From the NCBI RefSeq assembly GCF_030717845.1, contig NZ_JAUZVZ010000020.1, forward strand, positions 1 to 64,000: a DNA stretch of 64,000 nucleotides. The letters run 5' to 3'. Positions 9,227-21,325 of the stretch are shown piece by piece. Under the pieces are notes generated by a model that made no database searches, was not told where the DNA came from, and saw nothing but the letters and a program-made list of their open reading frames with translations. This DNA comes from Alkalimonas collagenimarina. Its GTDB lineage: Bacteria; Pseudomonadota; Gammaproteobacteria; Enterobacterales; Alteromonadaceae. Positions within the stretch are counted from its first letter, which is position 1; each line of letters begins with the position of its first letter. A program made the translations under genes and the position numbers.

Positions 9227-10369
9227 ATGCTACTGATCCTGAAACTGATTGCCGGCATTGTGATCGGCATGCTGCTGGGACTCTATGCTCCAACAGTGCT
9301 GACCCAACTGCTGATCACCTTTAAAGCACTCTTTGCCCAGCTGCTGTTTTTTACCATTCCGCTACTGATTTTATTCTTTATCACCAGTGGTATTGCCAGC
9401 TTACCGCAAAATTCCGGCAAGCTGCTGGGCCGCACTTTGGGCACCGCTTATCTCTCCACTATCCTGGCAGGTACCCTGGCATTTTTTATCGCTGCATTAC
9501 TGGTACCAATGCTGGCAGGCTCTGCTTCAGGGCAAGCTAGTACAGAAGTAGGTGCCGTACTTAGCCCCTTTATCGAGCTGCAGATCCCTCCGGTATTTAA
9601 TGTGATGACGGCGCTGGCACTGGCCTTTATTTTTGGCTTAGGTATTGCGGCGAAGCAAGCACAGCAACTAAAACAGCTGTCTGATCAGGGCCGCGACGTG
9701 ATCCAGCTGCTTCTGACCAAAGTCATTATCCCGCTGTTGCCGTTTTACATTGCCGGTGTTTTTGCCGAAATGGCAGTAGCTGGCACCGTTTTCGGTACCC
9801 TGAAAACCTTTGGTGTGGTGTTGCTGCTTTCCATCACTCTGCACTGGGTGTGGATTTTCTGCTTATTTACTCTGGCCGCCGTCAAAGCAGGCCGCTCACC
9901 ATTTGCACTGGTGAAAAACATGCTACCCGCTTACTTCACCGCCTTGGGTACCATGTCGAGCGCCGCGACTATACCGGTATCGCTGCAAGCCACAAAAAAC
10001 AATGGGGTGAAAGAAGACATTGCCAACTTTACGGTGCCGCTCTGCGCCACCACGCATCTAGCCGGCTCTACCATTACCATCGTGGCTTGTGCCGTAGCTG
10101 TGATGGTGATGCAAGACGGTCTGGCCATACCGTCGTTTTTGACCATGCTGCCCTTTATTCTGATGCTGGGCATTGTGATGCTGGCCGCACCAGGCGTGCC
10201 AGGTGGCGCTGTGATGTCGGCGGTGGGCTTACTGGCCTCGATGCTGGGCTTTGGTGAAGCCGCCATTGCATTGATGATCGCGCTTTACATGGCTCAGGAT
10301 AGCTTTGGTACCGCCTGTAATGTGACCGGCGATGGTGCTATTGCTGTGTTGGTGGATAAAGCGAGTTAG
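9227..10369 (+). CDS. Dicarboxylate/amino acid:cation symporter (DAACS family)
   Basis: The 380-aa polytopic membrane protein has the sodium:dicarboxylate symporter pattern. It opens with MLLILKLIAGIVIGMLLG, has a serine-rich reentrant region (TALGTMSSAATIPVSLQAT), a second AGSTITIVACAVAVMVM region and the C-terminal DSFGTACNVTGDGAIAVLVD. The last two shape the substrate and Na+ sites in the GltPh/DctA family. It probably imports aspartate, glutamate or a C4-dicarboxylate with cations. The frame opens at a GTG at 9176, but the ATG at 9227 with ACGAGA upstream begins at the first membrane helix and is preferred. It is shorter than DctA or GltP (about 430 aa), so the substrate is left open. Confidence 0.88.
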   Translation: MLLILKLIAGIVIGMLLGLYAPTVLTQLLITFKALFAQLLFFTIPLLILFFITSGIASLPQNSGKLLGRTLGTAYLSTILAGTLAFFIAALLVPMLAGSASGQASTEVGAVLSPFIELQIPPVFNVMTALALAFIFGLGIAAKQAQQLKQLSDQGRDVIQLLLTKVIIPLLPFYIAGVFAEMAVAGTVFGTLKTFGVVLLLSITLHWVWIFCLFTLAAVKAGRSPFALVKNMLPAYFTALGTMSSAATIPVSLQATKNNGVKEDIANFTVPLCATTHLAGSTITIVACAVAVMVMQDGLAIPSFLTMLPFILMLGIVMLAAPGVPGGAVMSAVGLLASMLGFGEAAIALMIALYMAQDSFGTACNVTGDGAIAVLVDKAS

Positions 10370-10388
10370 GCTTATTGAAGGAATAAAA

Positions 10389-10420
10389 AAAGCCCGGATA
10401 CCATTAGGTTACCGGGCTTT
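10389..10420. terminator. Bidirectional intrinsic terminator
   Basis: AAAGCCCGG and CCGGGCTTT flank a 14-nt loop, with A-runs on the left and T-rich sequence on the right. It lies between the convergent symporter and glmU genes and can serve both strands. Confidence 0.85.
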
Positions 10421-10441
10421 ATTGTTTAAATTCTTGTTCGT

Positions 10442-11806
10442 TTATTTGTTTTTCTTCACCGGCCGTTGCCAACCATCAATATGCCGCTGCTTGGCACGGG
10501 CCACCACCAGTTCGCCATCGCCGGCATCGCGGGTCAGTACGGTACCGGCTGCGATGGTGGCGTTAACACCCACAGTAACCGGTGCTACCAGTGCGCTGTT
10601 GGAGCCGATAAAAGCACCGTCTTTGATGGTGGTAACAAACTTATTGGCGCCATCGTAGTTGCAGGTAATGGTACCGGCACCGACATTCACTTTCTCGCCG
10701 ATGACGGCATCGCCGAGGTAAGTCAGATGGTTGGCTTTGGAGCCTTTGCCGAGGGTGGTTTTTTTCATTTCGACGAAATTACCGACATGGCTGTCGTCCA
10801 GCATCACCGAGTCCGGCCGCAGACGGGCATAAGGACCTACTGAGCAATCCGCGCCCACCGTTGCCTTTTCAATCATCGAGTTAGGCTTAATCTCGGTGTT
10901 ATCGCCGATAGTGCAGTCTTTTAAAATGCAGTTGGCACCTATGGTCACGCCTTTGCCCAGCACCACTTTGCCTTCAAAAATGACATTGATATCGATCATC
11001 ACATCATTGCCTACTTCCACGCTACCACGCACATCAATACGCGCTGGATCGCGCAAGTTGGCACCAGCCAGCATCAGCTCTTCTGCTTTGCGCTGCTGAT
11101 AAGCTCGTTCCAGCGCCGCCAGTTGTACTCTGTTGTTGGCGCCTTCCACTTCCATCGGATTCTGTGGCTGCGCGGTTGCAATCTCGACCCCCTCAGCGTG
11201 CGCCATGGCAATCACATCCGTTAAGTAATACTCGCCCTGAGCATTGCTGTTGGATAAGCGGCCAAGCCAGCTTTTCAATTGCTTACCAGGCAAGGCCATA
11301 ATGCCGCTGTTCACTTCAGTAATTAGCAATTGCTCTGGCGAAGCATCTTTTTGCTCCACAATACCGACTACTTTGCCACTTTTTCGCTCGATACGGCCAT
11401 AACCGGTTGGATTGGGCAGGGTAACCGTCAAAATAGCCAGCCCATCGGCTGGTTTTGCTGCCAATAGTTGCTCAAGCGTTTCTAGGCGAGTTAAAGGCAC
11501 ATCGCCATACAGCACCAGCACGGTATCGTCATCACTGATATTTGGCACAGCCTGCGCCACGGCATGGCCGGTGCCCAGCTGCTCGGCCTGCAGTACCCAG
11601 TGCAGTGGCTGGTCGCCTAAAGCAGCTTGTAAAGCCTCGGCACCATAGCCATACACCAGTTGCGGTTTGGCTGCACCTAAAGCACGAGCAGTATCAATCA
11701 CATGCTGCACCATCGGCCGCTCGGCCACTTTATGCAGTACCTTCGGTAAATCTGATTTCATCCGTGTGCCTTTACCGGCCGCTAATATCACTACGTTTAA
11801 TGCCAT
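10442..11806 (-). CDS. glmU: Bifunctional UDP-GlcNAc pyrophosphorylase / glucosamine-1-phosphate acetyltransferase
   Basis: GlmU acetylates glucosamine-1-phosphate and then uridylates it to UDP-GlcNAc, the precursor of peptidoglycan and LPS. The 454-aa protein has an N-terminal nucleotidyltransferase domain with [18 protein letters not shown] near residue 8. A C-terminal left-handed beta-helix of hexapeptide repeats follows, containing the acetyltransferase site ([24 protein letters not shown]). The open frame reaches a TTG at 11812. I chose the ATG at 11806, with AAGGA 9 nt upstream. It follows the ATP synthase operon on the same strand but is separated from atpC by a strong terminator, so it likely has its own promoter in the 136-bp gap. 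Confidence 0.98.
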   Translation of the reverse strand: MALNVVILAAGKGTRMKSDLPKVLHKVAERPMVQHVIDTARALGAAKPQLVYGYGAEALQAALGDQPLHWVLQAEQLGTGHAVAQAVPNISDDDTVLVLYGDVPLTRLETLEQLLAAKPADGLAILTVTLPNPTGYGRIERKSGKVVGIVEQKDASPEQLLITEVNSGIMALPGKQLKSWLGRLSNSNAQGEYYLTDVIAMAHAEGVEIATAQPQNPMEVEGANNRVQLAALERAYQQRKAEELMLAGANLRDPARIDVRGSVEVGNDVMIDINVIFEGKVVLGKGVTIGANCILKDCTIGDNTEIKPNSMIEKATVGADCSVGPYARLRPDSVMLDDSHVGNFVEMKKTTLGKGSKANHLTYLGDAVIGEKVNVGAGTITCNYDGANKFVTTIKDGAFIGSNSALVAPVTVGVNATIAAGTVLTRDAGDGELVVARAKQRHIDGWQRPVKKNK

Positions 11807-11895
11807 CACCAATCATCCTTTTCATTGCAATGGCATTATTCTACCTGAACCAGCGGCAGATGGTAGGGTGGTGACCGCAGCAAAATTCAGATAAT

Positions 11896-11923
11896 AAAAA
11901 AGCCACCCGAAGGTGGCTTTTTT
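11896..11923 (-). terminator. Terminator of the atp operon (UUCG tetraloop)
   Basis: A perfect 12-bp stem, AAAAAAGCCACC with GGTGGCTTTTTT, encloses CGAA. Read on the minus strand this gives the very stable C(UUCG)G tetraloop and a U6 tail, 19 bp after the atpC stop codon. Confidence 0.93.
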
Positions 11924-11942
11924 GGTAAGGCACAAGGCCTGC

Positions 11943-12362
11943 TTATTTGGCTTTACGCAACTTGCGGATCAATTGCAGCTGGGCAATGGCTTCCGCTAGT
12001 TGAGCCGCCGCTTCGGCATAGTCGAAATCGGCGCTGGCGTGCTTCATCGCTTCTTTGGCGCTTTGTTCTGCGTCCAAAGCCGCTTGCTCGTCCAGATCTT
12101 CAGCTCGTATAGCTACATCGGCCAACACGGTAATGCAATCAGGCTGCACTTCCAGCACACCGCCAGCAACATAGATGAAGTGTTCTTCACCAAATTGCTT
12201 GACGACGCGAACCATGCCTGGCTTCATTGTGGTCAGAAAAGGCGTATGAAAGGGTAAAATACCCAGCTCGCCATCACTGCCGGTCACCTGAATGGACTCA
12301 ACCAAGCCAGAGAAAATTTTCTCTTCTGCGCTGACTACATCCAGTTGCACTGTCATCGCCAT
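11943..12362 (-). CDS. atpC: ATP synthase F1 subunit epsilon
   Basis: The 139-aa epsilon subunit is part of the central stalk that couples rotation to catalysis and can inhibit ATP hydrolysis. It has the N-terminal beta-sandwich ([36 protein letters not shown]) and a C-terminal alanine-rich helical hairpin (about 90-139). Its length equals the E. coli protein. It is the last gene of the atpIBEFHAGDC operon, starting 17 bp after atpD and ending just before the terminator. Confidence 0.98.
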   Translation of the reverse strand: MAMTVQLDVVSAEEKIFSGLVESIQVTGSDGELGILPFHTPFLTTMKPGMVRVVKQFGEEHFIYVAGGVLEVQPDCITVLADVAIRAEDLDEQAALDAEQSAKEAMKHASADFDYAEAAAQLAEAIAQLQLIRKLRKAK

Positions 12363-12379
12363 CTTGCCTCCTCAGCTGA

Positions 12380-13777
<1,398 letters not shown>

Positions 13778-13800
13778 TCAAATTTCTCAAAACTGTTCAC

Positions 13801-14664
13801 TTAACCAACCGCAGCTGCACCAGAGACAATCTCACTCAGTTCTTGAGTGATGGCGGCCTGACGGGCTTTGTTGTAGACCAACTTCAGCTCATCCATCAGG
13901 TTACCAGCATTGTCAGTAGCCGCCTTCATTGCGACCATACGGGCAGCGTGTTCACAGGCGGCATTTTCCACCGCACCTTGATACACCAGCGACTCAATAT
14001 ACCGATCCATTAGCATGTCGATAATCGGCTCTGGCTTCGGCTCGTAAATGTAATCCCACTTGTATTTACGCTTGGGCGCATCGTGGGTTGGCAAAGGCAA
14101 CAGTTGCTCAATCGTAGGCTCTTGTTTCATCGTGTTGACAAACTGGTTATACACCAGATAGAGGCGATCAATACGACCTTCCAAATAAGCTTTCAGCATC
14201 ACCTGCACGGAACCAATAATATCCGCGAGCTTAGGTTGTTCACCTACACCAGGTTGCTGTGCCAATACTTTGCCACCAAAACGACGGAAGAAAGCGGTTG
14301 CCTTATTGCCGATTAAAGCAAACTCAGAAGAAACCCCTTTGTCTTTCCAGTCTTTCAGTTCCTGAACCACACGTTTAAATTCGTTGCTGTTCAGGCCACC
14401 ACAAAGTCCACGATCGGTTGAGATAATGATGTAGCCGACGGTACCTGTTTCACGTTCCACCATATAAGGGTGGCGATAATCCAGATTACCTCCGGCCATG
14501 TTCCCGATCACTTTGCGCATACCTTCAGCGTATGGGCGGGATGCAGCGACTCGCTCCTGCGCTCGGCGCATTTTGCTAACCGCAACCTTTTCCATAGCGC
14601 TGGTGATCTTGCGAGTATTGTTAATACTCCCAATCTTGCTTTTTATCTCTTTACCACCGGCCAT
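13801..14664 (-). CDS. atpG: ATP synthase F1 subunit gamma
   Basis: The 287-aa gamma subunit is the rotating central shaft of F1. The N-terminal helix ([24 protein letters not shown]) and the C-terminal helix ([28 protein letters not shown]) form the coiled coil inside the alpha3beta3 ring; the Rossmann-like middle contains [11 protein letters not shown]. The length is that of E. coli AtpG. It lies between atpA and atpD, 55 bp after atpA. Confidence 0.98.
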   Translation of the reverse strand: MAGGKEIKSKIGSINNTRKITSAMEKVAVSKMRRAQERVAASRPYAEGMRKVIGNMAGGNLDYRHPYMVERETGTVGYIIISTDRGLCGGLNSNEFKRVVQELKDWKDKGVSSEFALIGNKATAFFRRFGGKVLAQQPGVGEQPKLADIIGSVQVMLKAYLEGRIDRLYLVYNQFVNTMKQEPTIEQLLPLPTHDAPKRKYKWDYIYEPKPEPIIDMLMDRYIESLVYQGAVENAACEHAARMVAMKAATDNAGNLMDELKLVYNKARQAAITQELSEIVSGAAAVG

Positions 14665-14719
14665 GACGTTGTCTCCGTTTATTCAACGACGAAGGGTGGC
14701 AGCTGCCACCCACGTCTGA

Positions 14720-16261
14720 TTACCAAGTTTGCGTGGACTTAAATGTCTCAACCACGTTTTTCAAACCTGCTTCGATCTCGTCGTTGTAGTTACCGGTTTT
14801 GTTGAGTTCTGCCATCAGCTCGGCATGCTCAGAGGTAGCATAAGACAATAATGAAGATTCGAAATCGCCAATTTTGTCGGTTGCTACGTCTTTCATGAAG
14901 CCTTTTTCAATGGCAAAAATAGACAGCGTCATCTCAGCCACGCTCATTGGCGCGTACTGCAACTGCTTCATCAACTCGGTGACTTTTTGACCATGCTCAA
15001 GCTGTGCACGGGTCGCATCATCCAAATCAGAAGCAAACTGAGCGAAAGCCGCTAGCTCGGTGTACTGAGCCAAGGCCAGACGAATACCACCACCTAGCTT
15101 TTTAATGGCTTTAGTCTGAGCTGCGCCACCTACCCGCGATACCGAAATACCGGCATTGACCGCAGGGCGAATACCGGCATTGAACAAGTCGGTTTCAAGG
15201 AAGATCTGACCATCGGTGATCGAAATCACGTTGGTAGGTACGAAAGCAGAAACGTCACCAGCCTGAGTTTCAATGATTGGCAGAGCCGTCAAGGAACCTG
15301 TTTTGCCTTTGACTTCTCCATTGGTCAGCTTTTCGACATAGTCAGCATTTACGCGTGATGCGCGTTCCAGCAGACGGGAGTGCAAATAGAACACATCACC
15401 CGGGTAGGCTTCACGGCCTGGCGGACGGCGTAACAGCAACGAAATTTGACGATAAGCAACAGCTTGCTTCGACAAATCATCGTATACAATCAGTGCGTCT
15501 TCGCCGCGATCACGGAAGTATTCACCCATGGTACAACCAGCATATGGAGCCAGGAACTGCAATGCTGCAGCCTCAGAAGCAGAAGCAACGACCACAATAG
15601 TGTGGGCTAGTGCGCCATGTTCTTCCAGTTTACGAACCACGTTAGCGATGGTAGAGTTTTTCTGACCAACTGCCACGTAAATACATTTTACACCAGAGCC
15701 TTTCTGGTTGATGATGGCATCGATCGCCAGTGCTGTTTTACCAGTCTGACGGTCACCAATCAACAATTCACGTTGACCACGACCAATCGGGATCATCGCA
15801 TCAACTGATTTATAACCAGTCTGCAGAGGCTGATCGACCGATTGACGCTCGATAACACCTGGCGCTATTTTCTCTACCGGCTCAAAGCCAGCAGCTTCAA
15901 TGCTGCCTTTACCATCAATTGGCTCACCTAAGGTGTTGACCACACGGCCCAACAAGGCTTCACCAACAGGAACTTCTAAAATACGACCTGTGCTTTTAAC
16001 TTTAGTGCCTTCGGTTAAGTCCGCATAAGGACCCATGACTACAGCACCAACCGAGTTGCGCTCTAAGTTCAGCGCAATCGCATAACGATTGCCAGGAAGC
16101 TCGATCATCTCACCTTGCATACAATCAGCAAGACCATTGATCCGAATGATACCGTCAGTTACCTGAACAATGGTACCTTCGTTGCGAGCTTCACTGACCA
16201 CATCGAACTGAGCAATACGCTGTTTGATCAGTTCGGATATTTCAGTGGAATTCAGTTGCAT
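14720..16261 (-). CDS. atpA: ATP synthase F1 subunit alpha
   Basis: The 513-aa alpha subunit alternates with beta in the F1 hexamer and holds the non-catalytic nucleotide sites. The Walker A loop GDRQTGKT is at residues 169-176, as in E. coli, and the ATP synthase signature near the C-terminal third reads [17 protein letters not shown]. It lies between atpH (14 bp upstream) and atpG. Confidence 0.99.
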   Translation of the reverse strand: MQLNSTEISELIKQRIAQFDVVSEARNEGTIVQVTDGIIRINGLADCMQGEMIELPGNRYAIALNLERNSVGAVVMGPYADLTEGTKVKSTGRILEVPVGEALLGRVVNTLGEPIDGKGSIEAAGFEPVEKIAPGVIERQSVDQPLQTGYKSVDAMIPIGRGQRELLIGDRQTGKTALAIDAIINQKGSGVKCIYVAVGQKNSTIANVVRKLEEHGALAHTIVVVASASEAAALQFLAPYAGCTMGEYFRDRGEDALIVYDDLSKQAVAYRQISLLLRRPPGREAYPGDVFYLHSRLLERASRVNADYVEKLTNGEVKGKTGSLTALPIIETQAGDVSAFVPTNVISITDGQIFLETDLFNAGIRPAVNAGISVSRVGGAAQTKAIKKLGGGIRLALAQYTELAAFAQFASDLDDATRAQLEHGQKVTELMKQLQYAPMSVAEMTLSIFAIEKGFMKDVATDKIGDFESSLLSYATSEHAELMAELNKTGNYNDEIEAGLKNVVETFKSTQTW

Positions 16262-16275
16262 ACTCTATTCCCCAA

Positions 16276-16809
16276 TTAGGACTGCAGCGTGGTGATCAGG
16301 CGATCCAACTTGCCACGGATCGAACCATCGATGACCATGTCACCTGCTTTCATTAACATACCGCCGACCACATTTGGATCAACGCTACAGTTCAATTTCA
16401 CTTTACGCGCCAGACGCTTAGATAACGCAGCGGCCAATTTTTCTTGCTGAGCAGCATTCAATTCAGTTGCCGCGATGACATCAACGCTAATTTCGCGTTC
16501 GTGATCATCTTTCAATTCAGAAAACTGGACAAATACTTCAGGCAATGCCAATAAACGCTGGTTTTCAGCCATCAACTTGATCAAATTCTGTACCGGCTGA
16601 TCAAACTGTTCGCCACAGACCTGATTAAACAAGTTTGCTTGAGTATCTGCAGTGCTGTTGCTACGCAGAAACACATTCATCTGCTCATCTTTTGCTACTT
16701 CAGCAGCAAAAGCCAGCATCTGTTGCCAACCGCTTAGTGCATTGTGCTCCAGCGCAAAATCAAAAGCTGCTTTCGCGTAAGGACGAGCAATATTCGTCAA
16801 TTCAGACAT
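16276..16809 (-). CDS. atpH: ATP synthase F1 subunit delta
   Basis: The 177-aa delta subunit caps the alpha3beta3 hexamer and joins it to the b-subunit peripheral stalk. The N-terminal helical domain starts IARPYAKAAFDFALEHNAL and the C-terminal part has the family signature region VGGMLMKAGDMVIDGSIRGKLDRL. The length is identical to E. coli AtpH. It is 12 bp after atpF and 14 bp before atpA. Confidence 0.98.
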   Translation of the reverse strand: MSELTNIARPYAKAAFDFALEHNALSGWQQMLAFAAEVAKDEQMNVFLRSNSTADTQANLFNQVCGEQFDQPVQNLIKLMAENQRLLALPEVFVQFSELKDDHEREISVDVIAATELNAAQQEKLAAALSKRLARKVKLNCSVDPNVVGGMLMKAGDMVIDGSIRGKLDRLITTLQS

Positions 16810-16821
16810 GGCTCGCTCCCG

Positions 16822-17292
16822 TTACAATTCCTGAACCAGTTTTTCCAGAATGTCGCTATGCGCAGCGTCATCAATTTCGCGTTGCAAAATGCGTTCAGCA
16901 CCAGCGACCGCCAGAGCGGCAACCTGCTTACGCAGATCTTCACGCAAGCGGCTACGCTCGGCTTCCACTTCAGCACGACCTTGAGTCAGGATATGATCCC
17001 GCTCTTCGTTGGCTTTAGTGGTCGCTTCGTCAATCATCTTGGCTTCACGCTTACGCGCTTGCTCGATGATACCAGCCGCCTGTTCTTTGGCTTCACGCAA
17101 AAAGTCTTTAGCTTTGTCCTGAGCAATGTGCAGATCTTTCTCTGCCCGGTCAGTATGAGCTAAACCTTCAGCAATTTTCTTCTGACGCTCTTCAATCGCG
17201 GCGTTAATCGGTGGCCACACGAACTTCAATGTGAACCACACGAAGACAGCCATTGCAATCGACTGACCTATAAGGGTTGCGTTAATATCCAC
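16822..17292 (-). CDS. atpF: ATP synthase Fo subunit b
   Basis: The 156-aa b subunit has one N-terminal membrane helix ([20 protein letters not shown]) and a long charged coiled-coil tail. Its dimer forms the stator stalk binding delta. The length matches E. coli. Only one b-type gene is present, so the stalk is a homodimer rather than b/b'. Confidence 0.98.
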   Translation of the reverse strand: MDINATLIGQSIAMAVFVWFTLKFVWPPINAAIEERQKKIAEGLAHTDRAEKDLHIAQDKAKDFLREAKEQAAGIIEQARKREAKMIDEATTKANEERDHILTQGRAEVEAERSRLREDLRKQVAALAVAGAERILQREIDDAAHSDILEKLVQEL

Positions 17293-17329
17293 AACGAGCC
17301 TCCTTTAAAAGTTGGTTATCGGGGGACTC

Positions 17330-17569
<240 letters not shown>

Positions 17570-17611
17570 TTAGTTTCTCCAGTTTTCAAAAGTTAAGGTT
17601 AAAAGTAAAAA

Positions 17612-18457
<846 letters not shown>

Positions 18458-18469
18458 TCATCCTAATTA

Positions 18470-18847
18470 TCAATGTTTAAAGAAAAAAACGGCCGACCAT
18501 TGCGCTAACAGGGTAACAATGTAGCTGGTGAGTAGTGCAGAGGCCACCACATCATCCTGTCGCATCACCCCGATAAATAAACCAATCGTCAGCAAAATTT
18601 TTAGCGCATGACCACGCATAAAAGAAGTGCGGGCCTGATCTGCACTGCCTTCCGTCAGGTAACGAAAAGCTAAAAATGCAAATACTAAATTTGGCAAAGC
18701 AGCTATCAGCCCACCTTGCAAAGCGGAGTACGCCGCCTCATTCCCCTGCATAAGAAAAAAAATCAGTGCCATTAAGGCTGCAATTAAAGCCTGAAAACCA
18801 ACCAACTTATAGGCCGAAATCCGTACCTGACGTGCTGTTGGTTGCAT
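18470..18847 (-). CDS. atpI: ATP synthase subunit I (assembly protein)
   Basis: AtpI is a small membrane protein that helps c-ring assembly and Mg2+ handling and is not part of the finished enzyme. The protein has about four hydrophobic segments. The frame opens at a GTG at 18868, but the ATG at 18847 has GGAG 5 nt upstream and gives 125 aa, close to E. coli AtpI (126). It is the first gene of the atp operon. Confidence 0.9.
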   Translation of the reverse strand: MQPTARQVRISAYKLVGFQALIAALMALIFFLMQGNEAAYSALQGGLIAALPNLVFAFLAFRYLTEGSADQARTSFMRGHALKILLTIGLFIGVMRQDDVVASALLTSYIVTLLAQWSAVFFFKH

Positions 18848-18901
18848 CCTGACTCCATCATTAGTCACTGTGTCGGTTTCAGGGGGTAAAAAACCTGCGT
18901 A

Positions 18902-18929
18902 AGTATACTTATCTCGCCTTAATTTGCAA
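18902..18929 (-). promoter_or_regulatory. Candidate promoter of the atp operon
   Basis: Read on the minus strand, TTGCAA (18929-18924) and TATACT (18907-18902) are separated by 16 bp, about 55 bp upstream of the atpI start. The -10 has 5 of 6 consensus bases and the -35 has 4 of 6. Confidence 0.45.
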
Positions 18930-18973
18930 CCAAAAGCGGCGTTTTACCGACTAAAGTGACAAAGGCTGCACAC

Positions 18974-19855
18974 TTAATCTGTTAAGGCTTCCAGCTGAAT
19001 TTTACTGAGTATTTGCTCCAGCTCATCCAAGCTGGAATACGCTATCACCATTTTACCTTTGCCCTTGCGATTGTAATCAATCTGCACCGGCGCAGCTAAG
19101 TGCTCGCTTAAACGCTGTTCCAGTGACACCACATCCGGATCTTTCCGGCTGTTTTGTTTTTCAACCGGTGGTTGTTGTAAGCGACGCACCAGACTTTCGG
19201 TTTCGCGCACCGTTAATTGTTTTGCCGCCACTTGCCGAGCAGCTTCAGATTGCAACTCATCGTCTAGAGCCAATAAAGCCCGGGCATGGCCCATATCAAT
19301 ATCGCCATGCTCCAGCAGCACTTTGACATCATCATTCAGCAAATTTAACCGCAGCAAGTTGGTGATGCTGGTTCTGGATTTACCAACCGCATCAGCCACT
19401 TGCTGATGAGTCAATTCAAACTCTGTCAACAGACGCTCAAGCGCCACCGCTTCTTCCATTGCATTCAGATCTTCACGCTGAATATTTTCAATCAGCGCAA
19501 TGGCGACGGCGGCTTCATCAGGTACATCCCGAATAATACAAGGGACTTGATCGAGCTGGGCGAGCTGGGCCGCACGCCAACGTCGTTCACCCGCGATTAT
19601 TTCATACTTATCACTGGCAACTTTACGTACAACGATTGGTTGAATAACACCCTGAGCCCGGATCGACAGCGCCAAATCTTCGAGTGCTTGCTGGGACATG
19701 TCTTTACGAGGCTGGTATTTACCTGGTTGTAAAAATTCGATAGCCAGCTTTTGCAGCTCACTTTCTGGCATTTTCGCTGGCGCTGCATCGTCAGGCTGAC
19801 TTGCTGTCAGAAGTGCATCCAGACCACGACCTAATCCTCGTTTTTTTACCACCAT
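18974..19855 (-). CDS. parB: Chromosome partitioning protein ParB (CTPase, parS-binding)
   Basis: The 293-aa ParB binds parS, loads as a CTP-dependent clamp and spreads, and links the origin to ParA. The N-terminal region has the ParA-contacting KKRGLGRGLDALL. The CTP-binding domain carries GERRWRAAQLA and ENIQREDLNAMEEA. A helix-turn-helix follows (LTHQQVADAVGKSRTSITNLLRL), then a C-terminal dimerisation domain. It starts 14 bp after parA. Two matching parS sites lie in recF in this same window, which supports a chromosomal system. Confidence 0.97.
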   Translation of the reverse strand: MVVKKRGLGRGLDALLTASQPDDAAPAKMPESELQKLAIEFLQPGKYQPRKDMSQQALEDLALSIRAQGVIQPIVVRKVASDKYEIIAGERRWRAAQLAQLDQVPCIIRDVPDEAAVAIALIENIQREDLNAMEEAVALERLLTEFELTHQQVADAVGKSRTSITNLLRLNLLNDDVKVLLEHGDIDMGHARALLALDDELQSEAARQVAAKQLTVRETESLVRRLQQPPVEKQNSRKDPDVVSLEQRLSEHLAAPVQIDYNRKGKGKMVIAYSSLDELEQILSKIQLEALTD

Positions 19856-19869
19856 GACGACAAACTTCC

Positions 19870-20676
19870 TTATGATTCTGCAGTTGCCCCTGAAACACCA
19901 GCAGCAGGCTTATGATCGGCACGTCGTAATAATTCACCTGCCAGTGCTAAATAGGCTTTGGCCCCGGTTGAACTCTTATCGTAATACATCACTGGCGAAC
20001 CAAAGCTAGGCGCTTCGGCCAGACGCACATTCCTCGGGATCACGGTGCGATAGACTTTATCGCCAAAGTGTTGTTTCAATTGCTCTGATACATCAGTCGC
20101 CAACCGGTTGCGTGGATCGTACATGGTTCGCAAGATGCCTTCAATTTTTAAATCGGCATTGACCACAGATGCCAATTGACGAATGGTGTCCATCAGAGCT
20201 GTCAGCCCTTCCAAAGCATAGTATTCGCATTGCATCGGCACCAACACAGAATCAGCTGCAGCCATAGCATTGACGGTCAGCATGTTAAGCGAGGGGGGAC
20301 AATCGATAAAAATATAATCGTAGCTATTGCGCCAATTTTTTAAGGCATTTCGCAAACGAAGCTCGCGGGCAAACACATCCATTAACCGAACTTCGGCTGC
20401 GGTGACATCCGAGTTGGCTGCAACTAAATGGTAACCGCCACTGGTTTGTTTAACGACCACTTGATCGAGTGGCTTTTCGTCGATGAGCAATTCATAAGCT
20501 GTTGCCGGAAGTTCGTACTTATCGACGCCACTACCCATGGTCGCGTTGCCTTGTGGATCCAGATCGATCAATAAAACTTTGCGTTTGGTGGCGGCCATGG
20601 ACGCAGCCAGATTCACCGCGGTAGTGGTTTTTCCGACCCCACCTTTCTGGTTAGCAATTGCGATGACTTTTCCCAC
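19870..20676 (-). CDS. parA: Chromosome partitioning ATPase ParA (Soj)
   Basis: The 268-aa Walker-type ATPase has the deviant Walker A loop QKGGVGKTT (residues 10-18) and a Walker B-like FIDCPPSLN. It binds DNA non-specifically when ATP-bound and moves ParB-parS complexes. The short N-terminus without an extra HTH marks it as a type Ib/chromosomal Soj. It lies between rsmG and parB, the usual chromosomal location. Confidence 0.97.
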   Translation of the reverse strand: MGKVIAIANQKGGVGKTTTAVNLAASMAATKRKVLLIDLDPQGNATMGSGVDKYELPATAYELLIDEKPLDQVVVKQTSGGYHLVAANSDVTAAEVRLMDVFARELRLRNALKNWRNSYDYIFIDCPPSLNMLTVNAMAAADSVLVPMQCEYYALEGLTALMDTIRQLASVVNADLKIEGILRTMYDPRNRLATDVSEQLKQHFGDKVYRTVIPRNVRLAEAPSFGSPVMYYDKSSTGAKAYLALAGELLRRADHKPAAGVSGATAES

Positions 20677-20699
20677 ACCAACCCCTTTCTATGCTTGAG

Positions 20700-21325
20700 T
20701 TAAGCTATTATTTTTTCCAGTTCGACCAGATGACGTTCGGCATTCTGCCCGGGCACCTGCAGTGCATGTACAGCCGTTACTCTAACAAAATCCGGCAAAG
20801 CTGCAATTTCTTCTTGCACAGCGGCTCCTTTCATTGCCAGAAAGCGCCCTGTTGGTGAAGGCAGATGCCGACACCACTGCACCATATCGGTCATATTAGC
20901 AAAAGCGCGACTGATGACTGCGTCATAACCTTGAGCGACCTGATGATCTTCCACCCGACATTGTACCGGCTCAATGTTGGTTAAATTCAGCTGACGTTTC
21001 ACTTGATTTAAAAAGCGGATGCGCTTACCCAGACTGTCCAGCAACACAAAATGTTTATCCGGATAATAAATGGCCAATGGTACTCCGGGTAAACCAGGAC
21101 CAGTGCCAACATCGATCACCTGATTGCCATTCAAGTAGGGTGCCACCACCAGACTATCCAGCAGATGGCGGCCAATCATCGCTTTAGGCTCTCGCACTGA
21201 AGTTAGATTGTAGGCGCCATTCCATTTGTGCAGCAGCTCGACATACGCCAGCAGTAGCTGTTGTTGCTTCGCCGTGACCGTTAACTCGGTTTTCGCCAGC
21301 AAACGGCTTAATTCAGCCTGCAGCA
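20700..21325 (-). CDS. rsmG: 16S rRNA (guanine-527-N7)-methyltransferase
   Basis: RsmG methylates G527 of 16S rRNA using SAM; loss gives low-level streptomycin resistance in other bacteria. The 208-aa protein has the Rossmann motif VIDVGTGPGLPGVPLAI and the conserved NLTSVREPKAM segment. Its start codon (21326-21324) overlaps the last base of the mnmG stop codon (TAATG), so the two are translationally coupled. E. coli RsmG is 207 aa. Confidence 0.97.
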
